Part shown: piece after piece, positions 49,325-57,521 of the stretch | Layout of the letters: the number at the start of each line of letters is the position of its first letter | Position numbering within the stretch: the stretch's first letter is position 1 | Assembly (NCBI GenBank): GCA_949283375.1 | Contig: CASDSM010000029.1 | Coordinates: forward strand, 124,001 to 188,000 | Length of the DNA stretch: 64,000 bases | Reading direction: 5' to 3' | DNA from: an uncultured Eubacteriales bacterium | Lineage (GTDB): Bacteria > Bacillota > Clostridia > Oscillospirales > Oscillospiraceae | Position numbers and translations under genes: made by a program | The notes under the pieces: generated by a model | What the model was told of the DNA's origin: nothing | Database searches by the model: none | The model's input: only the letters and a program-made list of their open reading frames with translations

Positions 49325-50919
49325 GACAGAGAATTCCCAAAGAGCTCTCCGAGCTGAAATATACCAACCGCCGGCGCAGCATCTTCAGCCAATTGGCCAA
49401 GCTGCTGACCCACCGGGTGTTCTTCATCGGACTGTTCATCGTGCTGCAGCTGGCGGTGCTGGTGCTGATGGTGCTCTATTTCTCCACCTATTTCCTCCAG
49501 TTCTATAGCTTTTGCCTGCTCATCAGCGCGATCAGCGTCCTCTGGATCGTCAACCGCAACAGCCATCCGGACTATAAGATCGCATGGATCGTCCCCATCA
49601 TGGCTTTCCCCCTCTTCGGCGGGCTGTTCTACCTCCTCTTCGGCGGCAACCAGCTCTCCCAGTGGAACCAGCGCCGGATGGAGCGCCTGGGCAAGCTCTC
49701 CCGCGAGGCCCTCGCGCGCGAGGGGCAGGAGGCGGAGCAGATCATCTCCTCCAATCCCGCCGCGGGCAATCAGTCGCGCTATCTCTTCCGGACCAGCGGC
49801 TTCCCCCCGCATGTGCACACCGACGCGGTCTACTTCCCCACCGGGGAGGAGATGTGGCGCAGCATGCTCGAGGAGATCAGTAAGGCCGAGCACTTCATCT
49901 TCCTGGAGTTCTTCATCATCGAAGAGGGCGTCATGTGGAACACCATGCTCGACATCCTGGAGGAGAAGGCAAAGCAGGGCGTGGATGTGCGGCTGATGTA
50001 TGACGACATCGGCAGCCTCTTCACCGTCCCGAAGAACTACGCCCTGCAGATGGAGCAGCGCGGCATCTCCTGCGCCGTCTTCAACCCCTTCCGCCCGGTG
50101 GTCTCCATCCGGCTCAACAACCGCGACCACCGGAAGATCTGCGTGATCGACGGCCACACCGGCTACACTGGCGGCATCAATCTGGCCGATGAGTATATCA
50201 ACGTCAAGGAACGCTTCGGCTACTGGAAGGACAACGGCGTGCTCCTGCGCGGCGAAGCGGTGTGGAACCTCACGGTGATGTTCCTCTCCAACTGGGACTA
50301 CACCACCGGGCGTCAGGAGAGCTTTGAGCCCTACCGTCCGGGCCGCTGGAGCGCCGGCATGCCCTCCGGGGCGGGCGTCGTCCAGCCCTACAGCGACAGT
50401 CCGCTCACGAGCGAGGCGGTGGGGAGCAACGTCTACCTCAACCTCATCAACCGAGCCACCCGCTATATCTATATCACCACCCCCTATCTGGTGATCGACC
50501 ACGCCATCACCGTCGCCCTCCAGACGGCGGCCAAGTCCGGCGTGGATGTGCGCATCATCACCCCGCATATCCCGGACAAGAAGATGGTCTTTGAGGTCAC
50601 ACGGGCGCACTACCCCGCCCTGCTGGAGGCGGGGGTGAAGATCTACGAGTTCACCCCCGGCTTCATCCACGCCAAGACCTTTGTCGTGGACGACCAGTAT
50701 GCCGTGGTGGGGACCATCAATCTCGATTACCGCAGCCTCTACCTCCACTTTGAGTGCGGGGCCTGGATCTATGACCACCCGGTGGTCTGCGACGTGCGCG
50801 ACGACCTGCTGGCGACGATGGACCAGAGTCAGGAGATCCATCTGGAGGCCGCCGCCCGCCTCGGCTGGCTCAAGCGGCTCCGCCGCGCCCTGCTGCGCCT
50901 GTTCGCGCCGCTGATGTGA
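49312..50919 (+). CDS. cls: cardiolipin synthase
   Basis: Condenses two phosphatidylglycerols to cardiolipin at the membrane. About 532-535 residues: two N-terminal membrane helices (residues about 35-60 and 65-85), a short third hydrophobic stretch near 95-110, then two phospholipase-D HKD motifs, NRDHRKICVIDGHTGYTGG and FIHAKTFVVDDQYAVVGTIN. The start is either GTG 49312 (GAGGAG 5 nt upstream) or ATG 49321 overlapping the dnaE stop; both are coupled to dnaE. A strong terminator follows. Confidence 0.93.
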   Translation: MRQMRQRIPKELSELKYTNRRRSIFSQLAKLLTHRVFFIGLFIVLQLAVLVLMVLYFSTYFLQFYSFCLLISAISVLWIVNRNSHPDYKIAWIVPIMAFPLFGGLFYLLFGGNQLSQWNQRRMERLGKLSREALAREGQEAEQIISSNPAAGNQSRYLFRTSGFPPHVHTDAVYFPTGEEMWRSMLEEISKAEHFIFLEFFIIEEGVMWNTMLDILEEKAKQGVDVRLMYDDIGSLFTVPKNYALQMEQRGISCAVFNPFRPVVSIRLNNRDHRKICVIDGHTGYTGGINLADEYINVKERFGYWKDNGVLLRGEAVWNLTVMFLSNWDYTTGRQESFEPYRPGRWSAGMPSGAGVVQPYSDSPLTSEAVGSNVYLNLINRATRYIYITTPYLVIDHAITVALQTAAKSGVDVRIITPHIPDKKMVFEVTRAHYPALLEAGVKIYEFTPGFIHAKTFVVDDQYAVVGTINLDYRSLYLHFECGAWIYDHPVVCDVRDDLLATMDQSQEIHLEAAARLGWLKRLRRALLRLFAPLM

Positions 50920-50943
50920 ACGCAAAAAGACGGAAAAGACACA

Positions 50944-50986
50944 AAAAGGGAGCATCGCAGCGTTCTGTGCTGCGATGCTCCCTTTT
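50944..50986. terminator. bidirectional intrinsic terminator
   Basis: AAAAGGGAGCATCGCAGC (50944-50961) pairs with GCTGCGATGCTCCCTTTT (50969-50986), 18-bp perfect stem, 7-nt loop. It closes the murB-cls run and the convergent CmpB-like gene. Confidence 0.93.
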
Positions 50987-51003
50987 GCTTGGCTATGAAG
51001 GCT

Positions 51004-51822
51004 TTACCTGCCGTCTCTGCGTCTGGACTGCAGGCTGTCGTACAGCTCCTCCGCCTTGGTGCGCAAAAGATCGAGGGTCTCGCGGTAGCGCGGCGAGCGC
51101 AGGGCGAAGCGGGCGCGGAAGCGGCGGCTGTGCTGCTCCGCCCGCGCGAGCAGGTCGCTGTGGCGCAGCTCCATCGCGGCCAGAGCTGCCTGGAGCCGGG
51201 CCTGCTCCGCCGCCTGCCGTCCGGCGCAGCGGAGCTCCTCCTGCCGCTGGGCCAGCTCTGCGCGGGCCTGCTCGGCCAGCGTGAGGAATTTGGCGGTCAG
51301 GGCCAGCTTGCGCACGGTGAAGACGGTGTCCGTCAGCACCGCCAGCGCGAGCAGGATGGCGAGCACCCAGCGCAGCGGGGGCTGGAGGAGGTCCATCCAT
51401 CCCTCTGTCGCCGGATGGATGAGGCGGATGGCGATGTAGGCGATCGCACCCCACCACATACTGATGGGCAGGCAGATGCGCCCGTGCAGGTTGAACGGGA
51501 CCTTGGAGTAGTCCCAGTAGCGCACATGGGTGGTGGTCTCCAGCAGCCAGCCGACAAAGTACTCCCAGGCGGACATCACGATGCAGGCGGTGGGATAGAA
51601 GAGGAGGGGTTGGCCGAGCAGCGGGGTGAAAAAGAGGACGATGAGCAGCATCCCCACCCCATAGATCGGGCAGAGCGGCCCGAAGAGAAAGCCGCGGTAG
51701 ACAAACCGCCCCGCCTGGGCCGAGCAGTAGACCGTCTCCATCCCCCAGCCGAGGAAGGAGTACCAGAGAAAGTAAAGAAAGAGCTCGGAGAGCGGAATGC
51801 CGAGCAGAGCGGGTTCCGTCAT
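51004..51822 (-). CDS. CmpB-type putative ABC transporter permease family membrane protein
   Basis: A 272-residue membrane protein with the family opening LFLYFLWYSFLGWGMETVYC, RGFLFGPLCPIYGVGMLLIV and YPTACIVMSAWEYFVGWLLE; five hydrophobic segments end by about residue 175. A charged, Gln/Arg-rich helical tail of about 95 residues follows, likely a cytoplasmic coiled coil. The ABC-permease name is inherited; transport has not been shown and no ATPase gene is near. It starts 4 nt after the DUF4364 gene. Confidence 0.85.
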   Translation of the reverse strand: MTEPALLGIPLSELFLYFLWYSFLGWGMETVYCSAQAGRFVYRGFLFGPLCPIYGVGMLLIVLFFTPLLGQPLLFYPTACIVMSAWEYFVGWLLETTTHVRYWDYSKVPFNLHGRICLPISMWWGAIAYIAIRLIHPATEGWMDLLQPPLRWVLAILLALAVLTDTVFTVRKLALTAKFLTLAEQARAELAQRQEELRCAGRQAAEQARLQAALAAMELRHSDLLARAEQHSRRFRARFALRSPRYRETLDLLRTKAEELYDSLQSRRRDGR

Positions 51823-51826
51823 GCCG

Positions 51827-52348
51827 TCACTCCACCAGATGGCTCAGGAGCAGATTGTAGATCGCCTCCGGGCTCTCCTGAAAGCGGCGGCAGATCTGCT
51901 CCCCTGTCGCCCGGTCGGGCGTCAGCAGCTCGAGCGTCATCAGATTGCTCTGGTCGTCGTCCAAAATCAGCCGCGCGGAGTAGCCCGAGCCGTCCGCGCG
52001 CGGCGTCACCGATGCGCGGACCTGACGGGCGCGCAGGAGACGGCGGTTGAGGGCGTCTGCGTTGCGGTCACAGCGCACGCGTACGGAATAGGGCAGCTCC
52101 TCCTCCGTGGCCTTGCCGTTGCTGCGGCCCTTGGGGGTGATGGAGATCAGCCCCTCCGCGTTGGTCTGCACATGGCCGGTCTCCTCCAGCTTGGAGAGCG
52201 CCTCGGCGAACTCAAAATAGTTCACGCCCTCGTCGCACAGGGCGATGTCGGTCAGGTCCGGCATGGAGACCGGCACATCCAGCCGCGCGAGGATATAGAG
52301 CAGCAGCTCCATCACCTCCAGCGGCGTCTTGATAAAACCGATGGACAT
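51827..52348 (-). CDS. DUF4364 family winged-helix protein
   Basis: A 173-residue protein. FIKTPLEVMELLLYILARLD and YFEFAEALSKLEETGHVQTN, ISITPKGR form a winged helix; the second half is a beta-rich domain (SVRVRCDRNADALNRRLLRA) and it ends RRFQESPEAIYNLLLSHL, all DUF4364 traits. Probably a transcriptional regulator; targets unknown. It has its own promoter and is co-transcribed with the CmpB-type gene. Confidence 0.88.
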   Translation of the reverse strand: MSIGFIKTPLEVMELLLYILARLDVPVSMPDLTDIALCDEGVNYFEFAEALSKLEETGHVQTNAEGLISITPKGRSNGKATEEELPYSVRVRCDRNADALNRRLLRARQVRASVTPRADGSGYSARLILDDDQSNLMTLELLTPDRATGEQICRRFQESPEAIYNLLLSHLVE

Positions 52349-52411
52349 TTCGGGGGTCCTCCTTCCAGACAGGCGGACGCCGGGCGGCCCGCCGGATGGT
52401 TCATGGACAAC

Positions 52412-52440
52412 ATTATACCGTCAATCAGGCTGCGCCGCAA
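52412..52440 (-). promoter_or_regulatory. promoter of the DUF4364/CmpB-type gene pair
   Basis: Minus-strand TTGCGG (52435-52440), 17-nt spacer, perfect TATAAT (52412-52417), about 65 nt before the start codon. Confidence 0.8.
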
Positions 52441-52457
52441 GTCCGGCGGCGCGCCCT

Positions 52458-52620
52458 GAGACTGTCGAAAAACGATGCTGAGACTTACATGATAGAGTAG
52501 CGGGGGTGCGGAGGCAGGGGCCAAGGGCCCCTTCGCGTGCAGTCAAAAACGGACTCAGCGTGTCAAAAAGACTTTTTTGACACGCTGAGGGCATGCAGTC
52601 GGACTGCACGCCCTCAGAAG
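52458..52620. repeat. composite hairpin-rich intergenic repeat, copy B (inverted)
   Basis: Read on the minus strand, 52589 to 52458 matches copy A (7870-8031). It begins with the perfect 16-bp dyad CTCAGCGTGTCAAAAA/TTTTTGACACGCTGAG, then TCCGTTTTTGACTGCACGCG, a GGGGCCCTTGGCCCC stem, CCTCCGCACCCCCGCT, and ends TTTTTCGACAGTCTC. Copy B lacks about 32 bases present in A. Next to it (52585-52617) is an imperfect stem CTGAGGGCATGCAGTC/GGACTGCACGCCCTCAG. The T-run dyad can act as a terminator for the lipoprotein gene. Confidence 0.8.
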
Positions 52621-52636
52621 TGATGCGGATATGCCC

Positions 52637-53674
52637 TCAGCGGGCGGAGGGCATCAGACCCTCGATCGTCTTCACGCCAGTGGCGCTGTCGGTGGTGTAG
52701 GAGAAGGTGATGACGCTCCCCGGGTCCATTCCGCCGAGCTGCGTGGCGAGGGTCTCGCTGCACTGGAAGACCTGCGCCTCACCGTCGATCATGACCTCCA
52801 CCGAATGACTGTCCACCTGCCCGACCAGCTCGCCGGTGGCTTGCTCGGACACAGTACCGGTGAGGATCACGTTCGCATCGGTCACGGTGTAGAGAAAGAG
52901 GGGGTCGGCGATGCCGTCTGCATAGGGGTTGTCCTTCAGCGTGAAGGTGGCGGTGGAGACCACGGCCCCCTCCTCGGAGGTCAGCACTGCCTCGGCGGTG
53001 TATGTGCCGTCGCCGTTTGCGTTCCAGGCGGTGATGGTGGTCTCCGTAGCGCTGCGGTCAGACATCCAGACCAGGGCAAAGGCGTCCCAGCCCTCGTCAT
53101 AGCTCAGGCCGTGCTCCTCGGGCACCAGGGTGTCGATGGGGAGATCGGAGTAGTCCCCGAAGGCGGCCGCCGCGCACTCCTGCACCGACTGGCGGACGTA
53201 GAGCCCGTCGTTCTCGCCGGTGGCCGTCAGCAGATCACTGTGATTGCTGAGTATGTGATACAGGACACTCCAGAAGTAGTCGATGTAGAGGGCGCTGTGC
53301 GCGGTGGTCCCATCGGAGGCCAGCAGGATGCTGTCAAAGATGGGGAGCATGGCCTGCGCCTCCTGCGGGATCTCCGCGGGGGCGTCCGTCCCGCCGTCTG
53401 CCGGGGTCTCCGTCTCCCCGCCCTCCAGGGTCTCCGCCGCGCCGTCCTCCGGCAGCCCGGTCTCCGGCGTGTCCTCATTCGGCGTGTCCTCGGGGGTCTC
53501 CTCTGGGGTCTCCTCCGGGAGCTCGGTATCTTCCGGGGTCTCCTCCTGCGTCTCGCCGGAAGGGGCGGAGCCGTCCTCTGCGCCGTCCTCCGTCGCGGCG
53601 GGGCCACTGCAGGCGGCGAGCGCCAGCGCGAAGGCCAGGGCCAGCAGCAGGGCGAGCAGTTTTCTGAGCTTCAT
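52637..53674 (-). CDS. surface lipoprotein with acidic Thr/Glu/Pro-rich stalk
   Basis: A 345-residue protein of unknown function. Signal peptide with lipobox ALAAC (Cys22), then a low-complexity stalk (about residues 25-105) built of EETPEDT-like units, followed by a folded domain of about 240 residues with no family I recognise (TTAHSALYIDYFWSVLYHIL; beta-rich second half with YTAEAVLTSEEGAVVSTATF). The stalk probably spans the cell wall. It lies downstream of mreB in the same direction behind a terminator. GAGGAGG stands before the ATG. Confidence 0.82.
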   Translation of the reverse strand: MKLRKLLALLLALAFALALAACSGPAATEDGAEDGSAPSGETQEETPEDTELPEETPEETPEDTPNEDTPETGLPEDGAAETLEGGETETPADGGTDAPAEIPQEAQAMLPIFDSILLASDGTTAHSALYIDYFWSVLYHILSNHSDLLTATGENDGLYVRQSVQECAAAAFGDYSDLPIDTLVPEEHGLSYDEGWDAFALVWMSDRSATETTITAWNANGDGTYTAEAVLTSEEGAVVSTATFTLKDNPYADGIADPLFLYTVTDANVILTGTVSEQATGELVGQVDSHSVEVMIDGEAQVFQCSETLATQLGGMDPGSVITFSYTTDSATGVKTIEGLMPSAR

Positions 53675-53718
53675 GGCAAATACCTCCTCATGATTTGGAA
53701 ATAGTTGGAATGATTTAC

Positions 53719-53748
53719 AAAAACCGGAAGGACGGGGCGTCCTTCCGG
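53719..53748 (-). terminator. intrinsic terminator after mreB
   Basis: Minus-strand CCGGAAGGAC-GCCCC-GTCCTTCCGG followed by TTTTTG (53748 to 53719). Ten-pair perfect stem with a U-tract, 12 nt past the mreB stop. Confidence 0.9.
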
Positions 53749-53759
53749 AATCTGACGGA

Positions 53760-54788
53760 TCAGCTGTTCATCTGCTTGCGGCGGCTGAGGTTCATCGTGC
53801 CGTCCTGCATCTCCCGGATGGACTCCAGGCTCTTGCCGGTGCCATAGGCCACGCAGGAGATGGCGTCGTCCGCGACATGGGTCTCGATGCCGGTGTGCGA
53901 CTCCACGAGCTGGTCAAAGCCCCAGACCAGGCTGCCGCCGCCGGTCATGACGATGCCGTTGGTGGAGATGTCCGCCACCAGCTCGGGCGGCGTGCGCTCC
54001 AGAACGCCGTGGATGGCGTCCACGATCCGTTGGGCGGGCTCCTCAAAGGCCTCGATCATCTCGCTGGAGGAGACGGAGATCACCCGCGGCAGGCCGGTCA
54101 TCTGGTCGTGGCCGGTCACCTCGACCGTCTGCTCCTCCGGGCGGGGGAAGACGCAGCCGATGGAGATCTTCAGCTCCTCTGCCGTGCGCTGGCCGATGAG
54201 CACATTGTGCTTGCGGCGGATGTAGCGGATCACGGCCTCGTCAAACTGGTCGCCCGCGATTTTGATGGAGGTGGACTCCACCACGCCGGAGAGGGAGATC
54301 ACCGCCACGTCGGTGGTGCCGCCGCCGATGTCCACCACCAGGTGGCCCTCCGGCTGGGCGATGTCGATGCCCGCGCCGATGGCGGCCGCGACCGGCTCCT
54401 CGATCAGGTAGACCTTGCGCGCCCCGGCCTGAATGCCGGCGTCAATGACGGCGCGCTCCTCCACCTCGGTGATGCCGGAGGGGACGCAAATGACCACGCG
54501 CGGCTTGAACAGGCGCACCGGCGCCACCTTGCGGATGAACTCGCGCAGCATCCGCTCAGTCATGTCATAGTCGGAGATCACCCCGTCGCGCAGCGGGCGC
54601 AGGGCGACGATATTGCCCGGGGTGCGCCCCAGCATCCGGCGCGCCTCGGTGCCCACCTTGAGCAGGCGGCCGGTGGTCTTGTCGATGGCGACCACCGACG
54701 GCTCGCGCAGCACGACGCCCTTGCCCTGCACATAGACCAGGACGGAGGCGGTGCCAAGGTCAATGCCAATATCTCGTACAAAGCTCAT
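53760..54788 (-). CDS. mreB: MreB/Mbl-family rod shape-determining protein
   Basis: Actin-like filament protein directing lateral wall synthesis, 342 residues. It has the phosphate-1 loop DIGIDLGTASVLVYVQGKG, YDMTERMLREFI, VICVPSGITEVEERAVIDA, EEPVAAAIGAGIDI, the phosphate-2 loop VVDIGGGTTDVAVIS and the adenosine motif GIVMTGGGSLVWGFDQLV. The N-terminal MSFVRDIGIDLGT resembles Mbl. ATG 54788 is preferred because GGAAGG is 9 nt away (3 nt from ATG 54794). mreC and mreD are not adjacent. Confidence 0.95.
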   Translation of the reverse strand: MSFVRDIGIDLGTASVLVYVQGKGVVLREPSVVAIDKTTGRLLKVGTEARRMLGRTPGNIVALRPLRDGVISDYDMTERMLREFIRKVAPVRLFKPRVVICVPSGITEVEERAVIDAGIQAGARKVYLIEEPVAAAIGAGIDIAQPEGHLVVDIGGGTTDVAVISLSGVVESTSIKIAGDQFDEAVIRYIRRKHNVLIGQRTAEELKISIGCVFPRPEEQTVEVTGHDQMTGLPRVISVSSSEMIEAFEEPAQRIVDAIHGVLERTPPELVADISTNGIVMTGGGSLVWGFDQLVESHTGIETHVADDAISCVAYGTGKSLESIREMQDGTMNLSRRKQMNS

Positions 54789-54857
54789 ATTCATACACCT
54801 TCCAGGGGAAATGGTTACCGCTGCGGGAGGATAACATAATCCCGCCCGCGTACAGAT

Positions 54858-54886
54858 ATTATACCCATTCCCGCCCGGCATTGCAA
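54858..54886 (-). promoter_or_regulatory. promoter of mreB
   Basis: Minus-strand TTGCAA (54881-54886), 17-nt spacer, perfect TATAAT (54858-54863), about 70 nt before the mreB start. Confidence 0.85.
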
Positions 54887-54924
54887 TTGCCGCTGTGCCA
54901 CTTCTCCGGGAAAAACAGAAAAAT

Positions 54925-55620
54925 TTATCCGTCTGTTTCGACAGTTTTCCCCATTCCGCCCCGCGCGAGGGCGAGGCAGACCACCTCGGCTGCGCCCGCG
55001 GCGAGCAGGACGCGGCCGCATGCGGAGAGGGTGGAGCCAGTGGTCACCACGTCGTCCACCAGCAGGACCCGCCGCCCCGCGACCTCCGCGCCCCGGCGGA
55101 GGCGGTAGGCGTCCGCGGCGTTTGCCTCCCGCGCCCGGCCGGGCAGGGAGGACTGCGGCCTCGTGTGCCGGACCTTGTCGAGCAGGCGCACCGGCTCCAT
55201 ACCGTAGGCCCGGGCCGCCTCGCGGGCGAGCAGGCGGGCCTGGTCGTAGCCGCGGCGGTAGCGCCGCCGCCAGTGCAGCGGGGCCCAGGTGACGAGGTCG
55301 GGCGGGGTGGGGAAGTGATCTTGCGCGCATGCGCGCAGCAGCGGCCCGTAGGCCGCTGCATAGGTCTGTCTTCCGTGAAATTTGAACCGCCGCAGCGAGC
55401 GCTTCACCTGGTTTTCATACCGCAGCGGGGCGGCGCAGAGGGTGAAGTCGATGCCGCAGAGGAGTGCCTCCCGCCCGGCGGTGTACGGCAACGTCTCCCG
55501 GCAGAGCGGGCAGATGCCGAGGGCGGGCGCGCCCGCGCCCAGCAGGCCGCCGCAGAAGACGCACCTGGGCGGGTAGATCAGGTCGAGCAGGCGCCTGGCC
55601 AGCGCGGCGGGGGAGGACAC
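54925..55620 (-). CDS. comF: ComF-family phosphoribosyltransferase-like protein
   Basis: A 231-residue protein with an N-terminal zinc ribbon (PPRCVFCGG ... GICPLCRETL; four Cys), the basic KFHGRQTYAAAYGPLL, and a PRTase-type loop RRVLLVDDVVTTGSTLSACG. ComF proteins are linked to DNA uptake in competence in several genera, but no other com gene is nearby. Starts 3 nt after the Mrp stop. Confidence 0.92.
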   Translation of the reverse strand: MSSPAALARRLLDLIYPPRCVFCGGLLGAGAPALGICPLCRETLPYTAGREALLCGIDFTLCAAPLRYENQVKRSLRRFKFHGRQTYAAAYGPLLRACAQDHFPTPPDLVTWAPLHWRRRYRRGYDQARLLAREAARAYGMEPVRLLDKVRHTRPQSSLPGRAREANAADAYRLRRGAEVAGRRVLLVDDVVTTGSTLSACGRVLLAAGAAEVVCLALARGGMGKTVETDG

Positions 55621-55623
55621 GGC

Positions 55624-56463
55624 TCAGCGCGCCTGGGAGAGCTGGCCGTCCAGATAGGCGGCGGCCTCCATCAGGTAGTTGGGCTGGTGGGCCTCCAGAC
55701 GGCCCGCATCGCAGTCGGCGGCGAGGGTGGGGTCCATCGGGAGCTGGGCGAGCACGGGCACATGGTGCGCCGCGGCCACCTCGGCGATCTTGCTTTGGCC
55801 GAAGATGTGGTGCCGCTTGCCGCAGTCGGGGCACTGGAAGTAGCTGAAATTTTCAATCAGGCCGAGGACGGGGATGGTCATCAGCTCCGCCATCCGCAGC
55901 GCCTTGGTGACGATCATGGAGACCAGGTCCTGCGGGGAGGTGACCACCACGATGCCGTCCACCGGCAGGGACTGGAAGACGGTGAGCGGCACGTCGCCCG
56001 TTCCGGGAGGCATGTCCACAAACAGGTAGTCCACGTCCCCCCAGTAGGTCTCATTCCAGAACTGCTTGACCGCCCCGGCGATCACCGGACCGCGCCAGAC
56101 GACGGGATCCGTCTCGTTGTCGGTGAGCAGGTTGAGGGAGATCACCTCGATGCCGCCCCGGGTCTTGGCGGGGAGCATCCCCTCCTCGGCGGCCATAATC
56201 CGCCCGGAGAGCCCAAAGCCCTTCGGGATAGAGGGGCCGGTGATGTCCGCGTCCAGGATGCCGACCTTCTTCCCCAGCCGGGACATCGCCACGGCCAGCG
56301 TGGAGGTCACCATGCTCTTGCCGACGCCGCCCTTGCCGCTCACCACGCCGATGACGTGACCGATCCTGGAGAAGGGGTTGGCCGCCTCGTGCAGGTCCTG
56401 CGGCGCGGTGCGCTCAGAGCAGTTGGCGCTGCAGGTGGAACAATCGTGCGTACACTCTGCCAT
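55624..56463 (-). CDS. Mrp/NBP35-type iron-sulfur carrier ATPase
   Basis: A 279-residue P-loop ATPase that carries Fe-S clusters to target proteins. The N-terminus has closely spaced cysteines (CTHDCSTCSANC), a cluster-binding extension as in NBP35/Nbp-like members. The deviant Walker A GVVSGKGGVGKSMVTSTLA, DADITGPSIPKGFGL, DYLFVDMPPGTGDVPLTV and the C-terminal CPDC (cluster-bridging CxxC) follow. The ATG at 56463 has AAAGGAG 9 nt upstream; in-frame sequence beyond is promoter DNA. Confidence 0.93.
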   Translation of the reverse strand: MAECTHDCSTCSANCSERTAPQDLHEAANPFSRIGHVIGVVSGKGGVGKSMVTSTLAVAMSRLGKKVGILDADITGPSIPKGFGLSGRIMAAEEGMLPAKTRGGIEVISLNLLTDNETDPVVWRGPVIAGAVKQFWNETYWGDVDYLFVDMPPGTGDVPLTVFQSLPVDGIVVVTSPQDLVSMIVTKALRMAELMTIPVLGLIENFSYFQCPDCGKRHHIFGQSKIAEVAAAHHVPVLAQLPMDPTLAADCDAGRLEAHQPNYLMEAAAYLDGQLSQAR

Positions 56464-56517
56464 TGTGAAAGACTCCTTTGTCCGCCCGGCGCATGGCCGG
56501 GCATGTGCTTCTCTGTC

Positions 56518-56523
56518 AGTATA
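56518..56523 (-). promoter_or_regulatory. extended -10 promoter of the Mrp-comF pair
   Basis: Minus-strand TGTTATACT (ending at 56518) is an extended -10. The -35 region is not a good match. About 55 nt before the start codon. Confidence 0.5.
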
Positions 56524-56569
56524 ACATATTTTTCGTGGGACAGATATGTTTTTTTTGCAGGCTTGGAAA

Positions 56570-57508
56570 TCAATGCCGTCCGTAGCTCCCGCCGCCGATG
56601 AACTCGCGGATGAGCGAGTTCTTCGGCACCAGACTGTCGTCGATGGGCACGAACCGGTCAAAGGCCCAGATCATCTCCAGAATCTCCCGCCGCCGGACGT
56701 TCTCCGCCGGGAGCTGCTGGAACAGCGGCTCGGCGAACTGGCGCAGGACGTTCACCTCATAGGGGAGGGAGGAGTCAAAGATCAGGTCCGCCTGGTGCTT
56801 GAAGGGGGAGATATACATCTTCTCCCCCCGGCGCACATTGTCCCACATGGCGAGGGTCCCCGCCACATCCGTCCCGCGGAAGAGCAGGTCGCGCACCGCC
56901 CGGCGGGTCAGGCGCATCCAGGTTCCCTTGAAGACCACCTTCCCCAGACGCAGAACGTTGGAGCGGGCGGAGATATAGACCTTGAAGGCTCCCGGATGCT
57001 GCCCGGCGAGGTCGTCGTTCAGGGCGTGGATGCCCTCAAAGATGGCGACCTCGTCCCGGCCGAGGCGCAGCGGGGTCTCCGCGCCCGCCCGGCGGCGCTG
57101 GTGGGCGAAGTCGAATTGGGGGATGCCGATCTCCTCCCCCCGCTCGAGGGCGGAGAAGTGCCGGTGCAGCAGCTCCATATCCAGGCAGCGCGGGGACTCA
57201 TAGTCGTAGTCCCCCTCCGGGGTCTTGGGGCCGTTCACCCGGTCCGGGGTCTGGAAGTAATTGTCCAGGGCGATGGCGTGGGTGCCCACCCCCCGGCGGC
57301 GCAGCTCCTCCTCGATCTTGAGGGCGGTGGTGGTCTTTCCTGAGCCGGAGGGGCCGGAGAGCAGGACGATGGGGCTCCTGGCGCGGTTTTCCAGGATGTG
57401 CTCCGCCGCCTGGCAGACGTGGCGCTGATAGCTCTCGTCGCTCTCAGCCAGGAAGGCCGCCGGATCGCTCGCGGCCCGGCGGTTGATCTCAACGAGCAGA
57501 TAGGACAT
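56570..57508 (-). CDS. uridine kinase-like P-loop nucleoside kinase
   Basis: A 312-residue kinase related to uridine kinase/phosphoribulokinase. Walker A LSGPSGSGKTTTALKIEEEL (about residue 55), the acceptor-site strand THAIALDNYFQTPDRVNG, DYDYESPRCLDMELLHRHF, VAIFEGIHALND and RRAVRDLLFRGTDVAGTLAMW match the clostridial uridine kinase-like group. Substrate not proven. The start 57508 has AGGAGG 6 nt upstream; it begins 13 nt after hemZ in the same direction. Confidence 0.88.
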   Translation of the reverse strand: MSYLLVEINRRAASDPAAFLAESDESYQRHVCQAAEHILENRARSPIVLLSGPSGSGKTTTALKIEEELRRRGVGTHAIALDNYFQTPDRVNGPKTPEGDYDYESPRCLDMELLHRHFSALERGEEIGIPQFDFAHQRRRAGAETPLRLGRDEVAIFEGIHALNDDLAGQHPGAFKVYISARSNVLRLGKVVFKGTWMRLTRRAVRDLLFRGTDVAGTLAMWDNVRRGEKMYISPFKHQADLIFDSSLPYEVNVLRQFAEPLFQQLPAENVRRREILEMIWAFDRFVPIDDSLVPKNSLIREFIGGGSYGRH

Positions 57509-57521
57509 GGGAAACCTCCTG

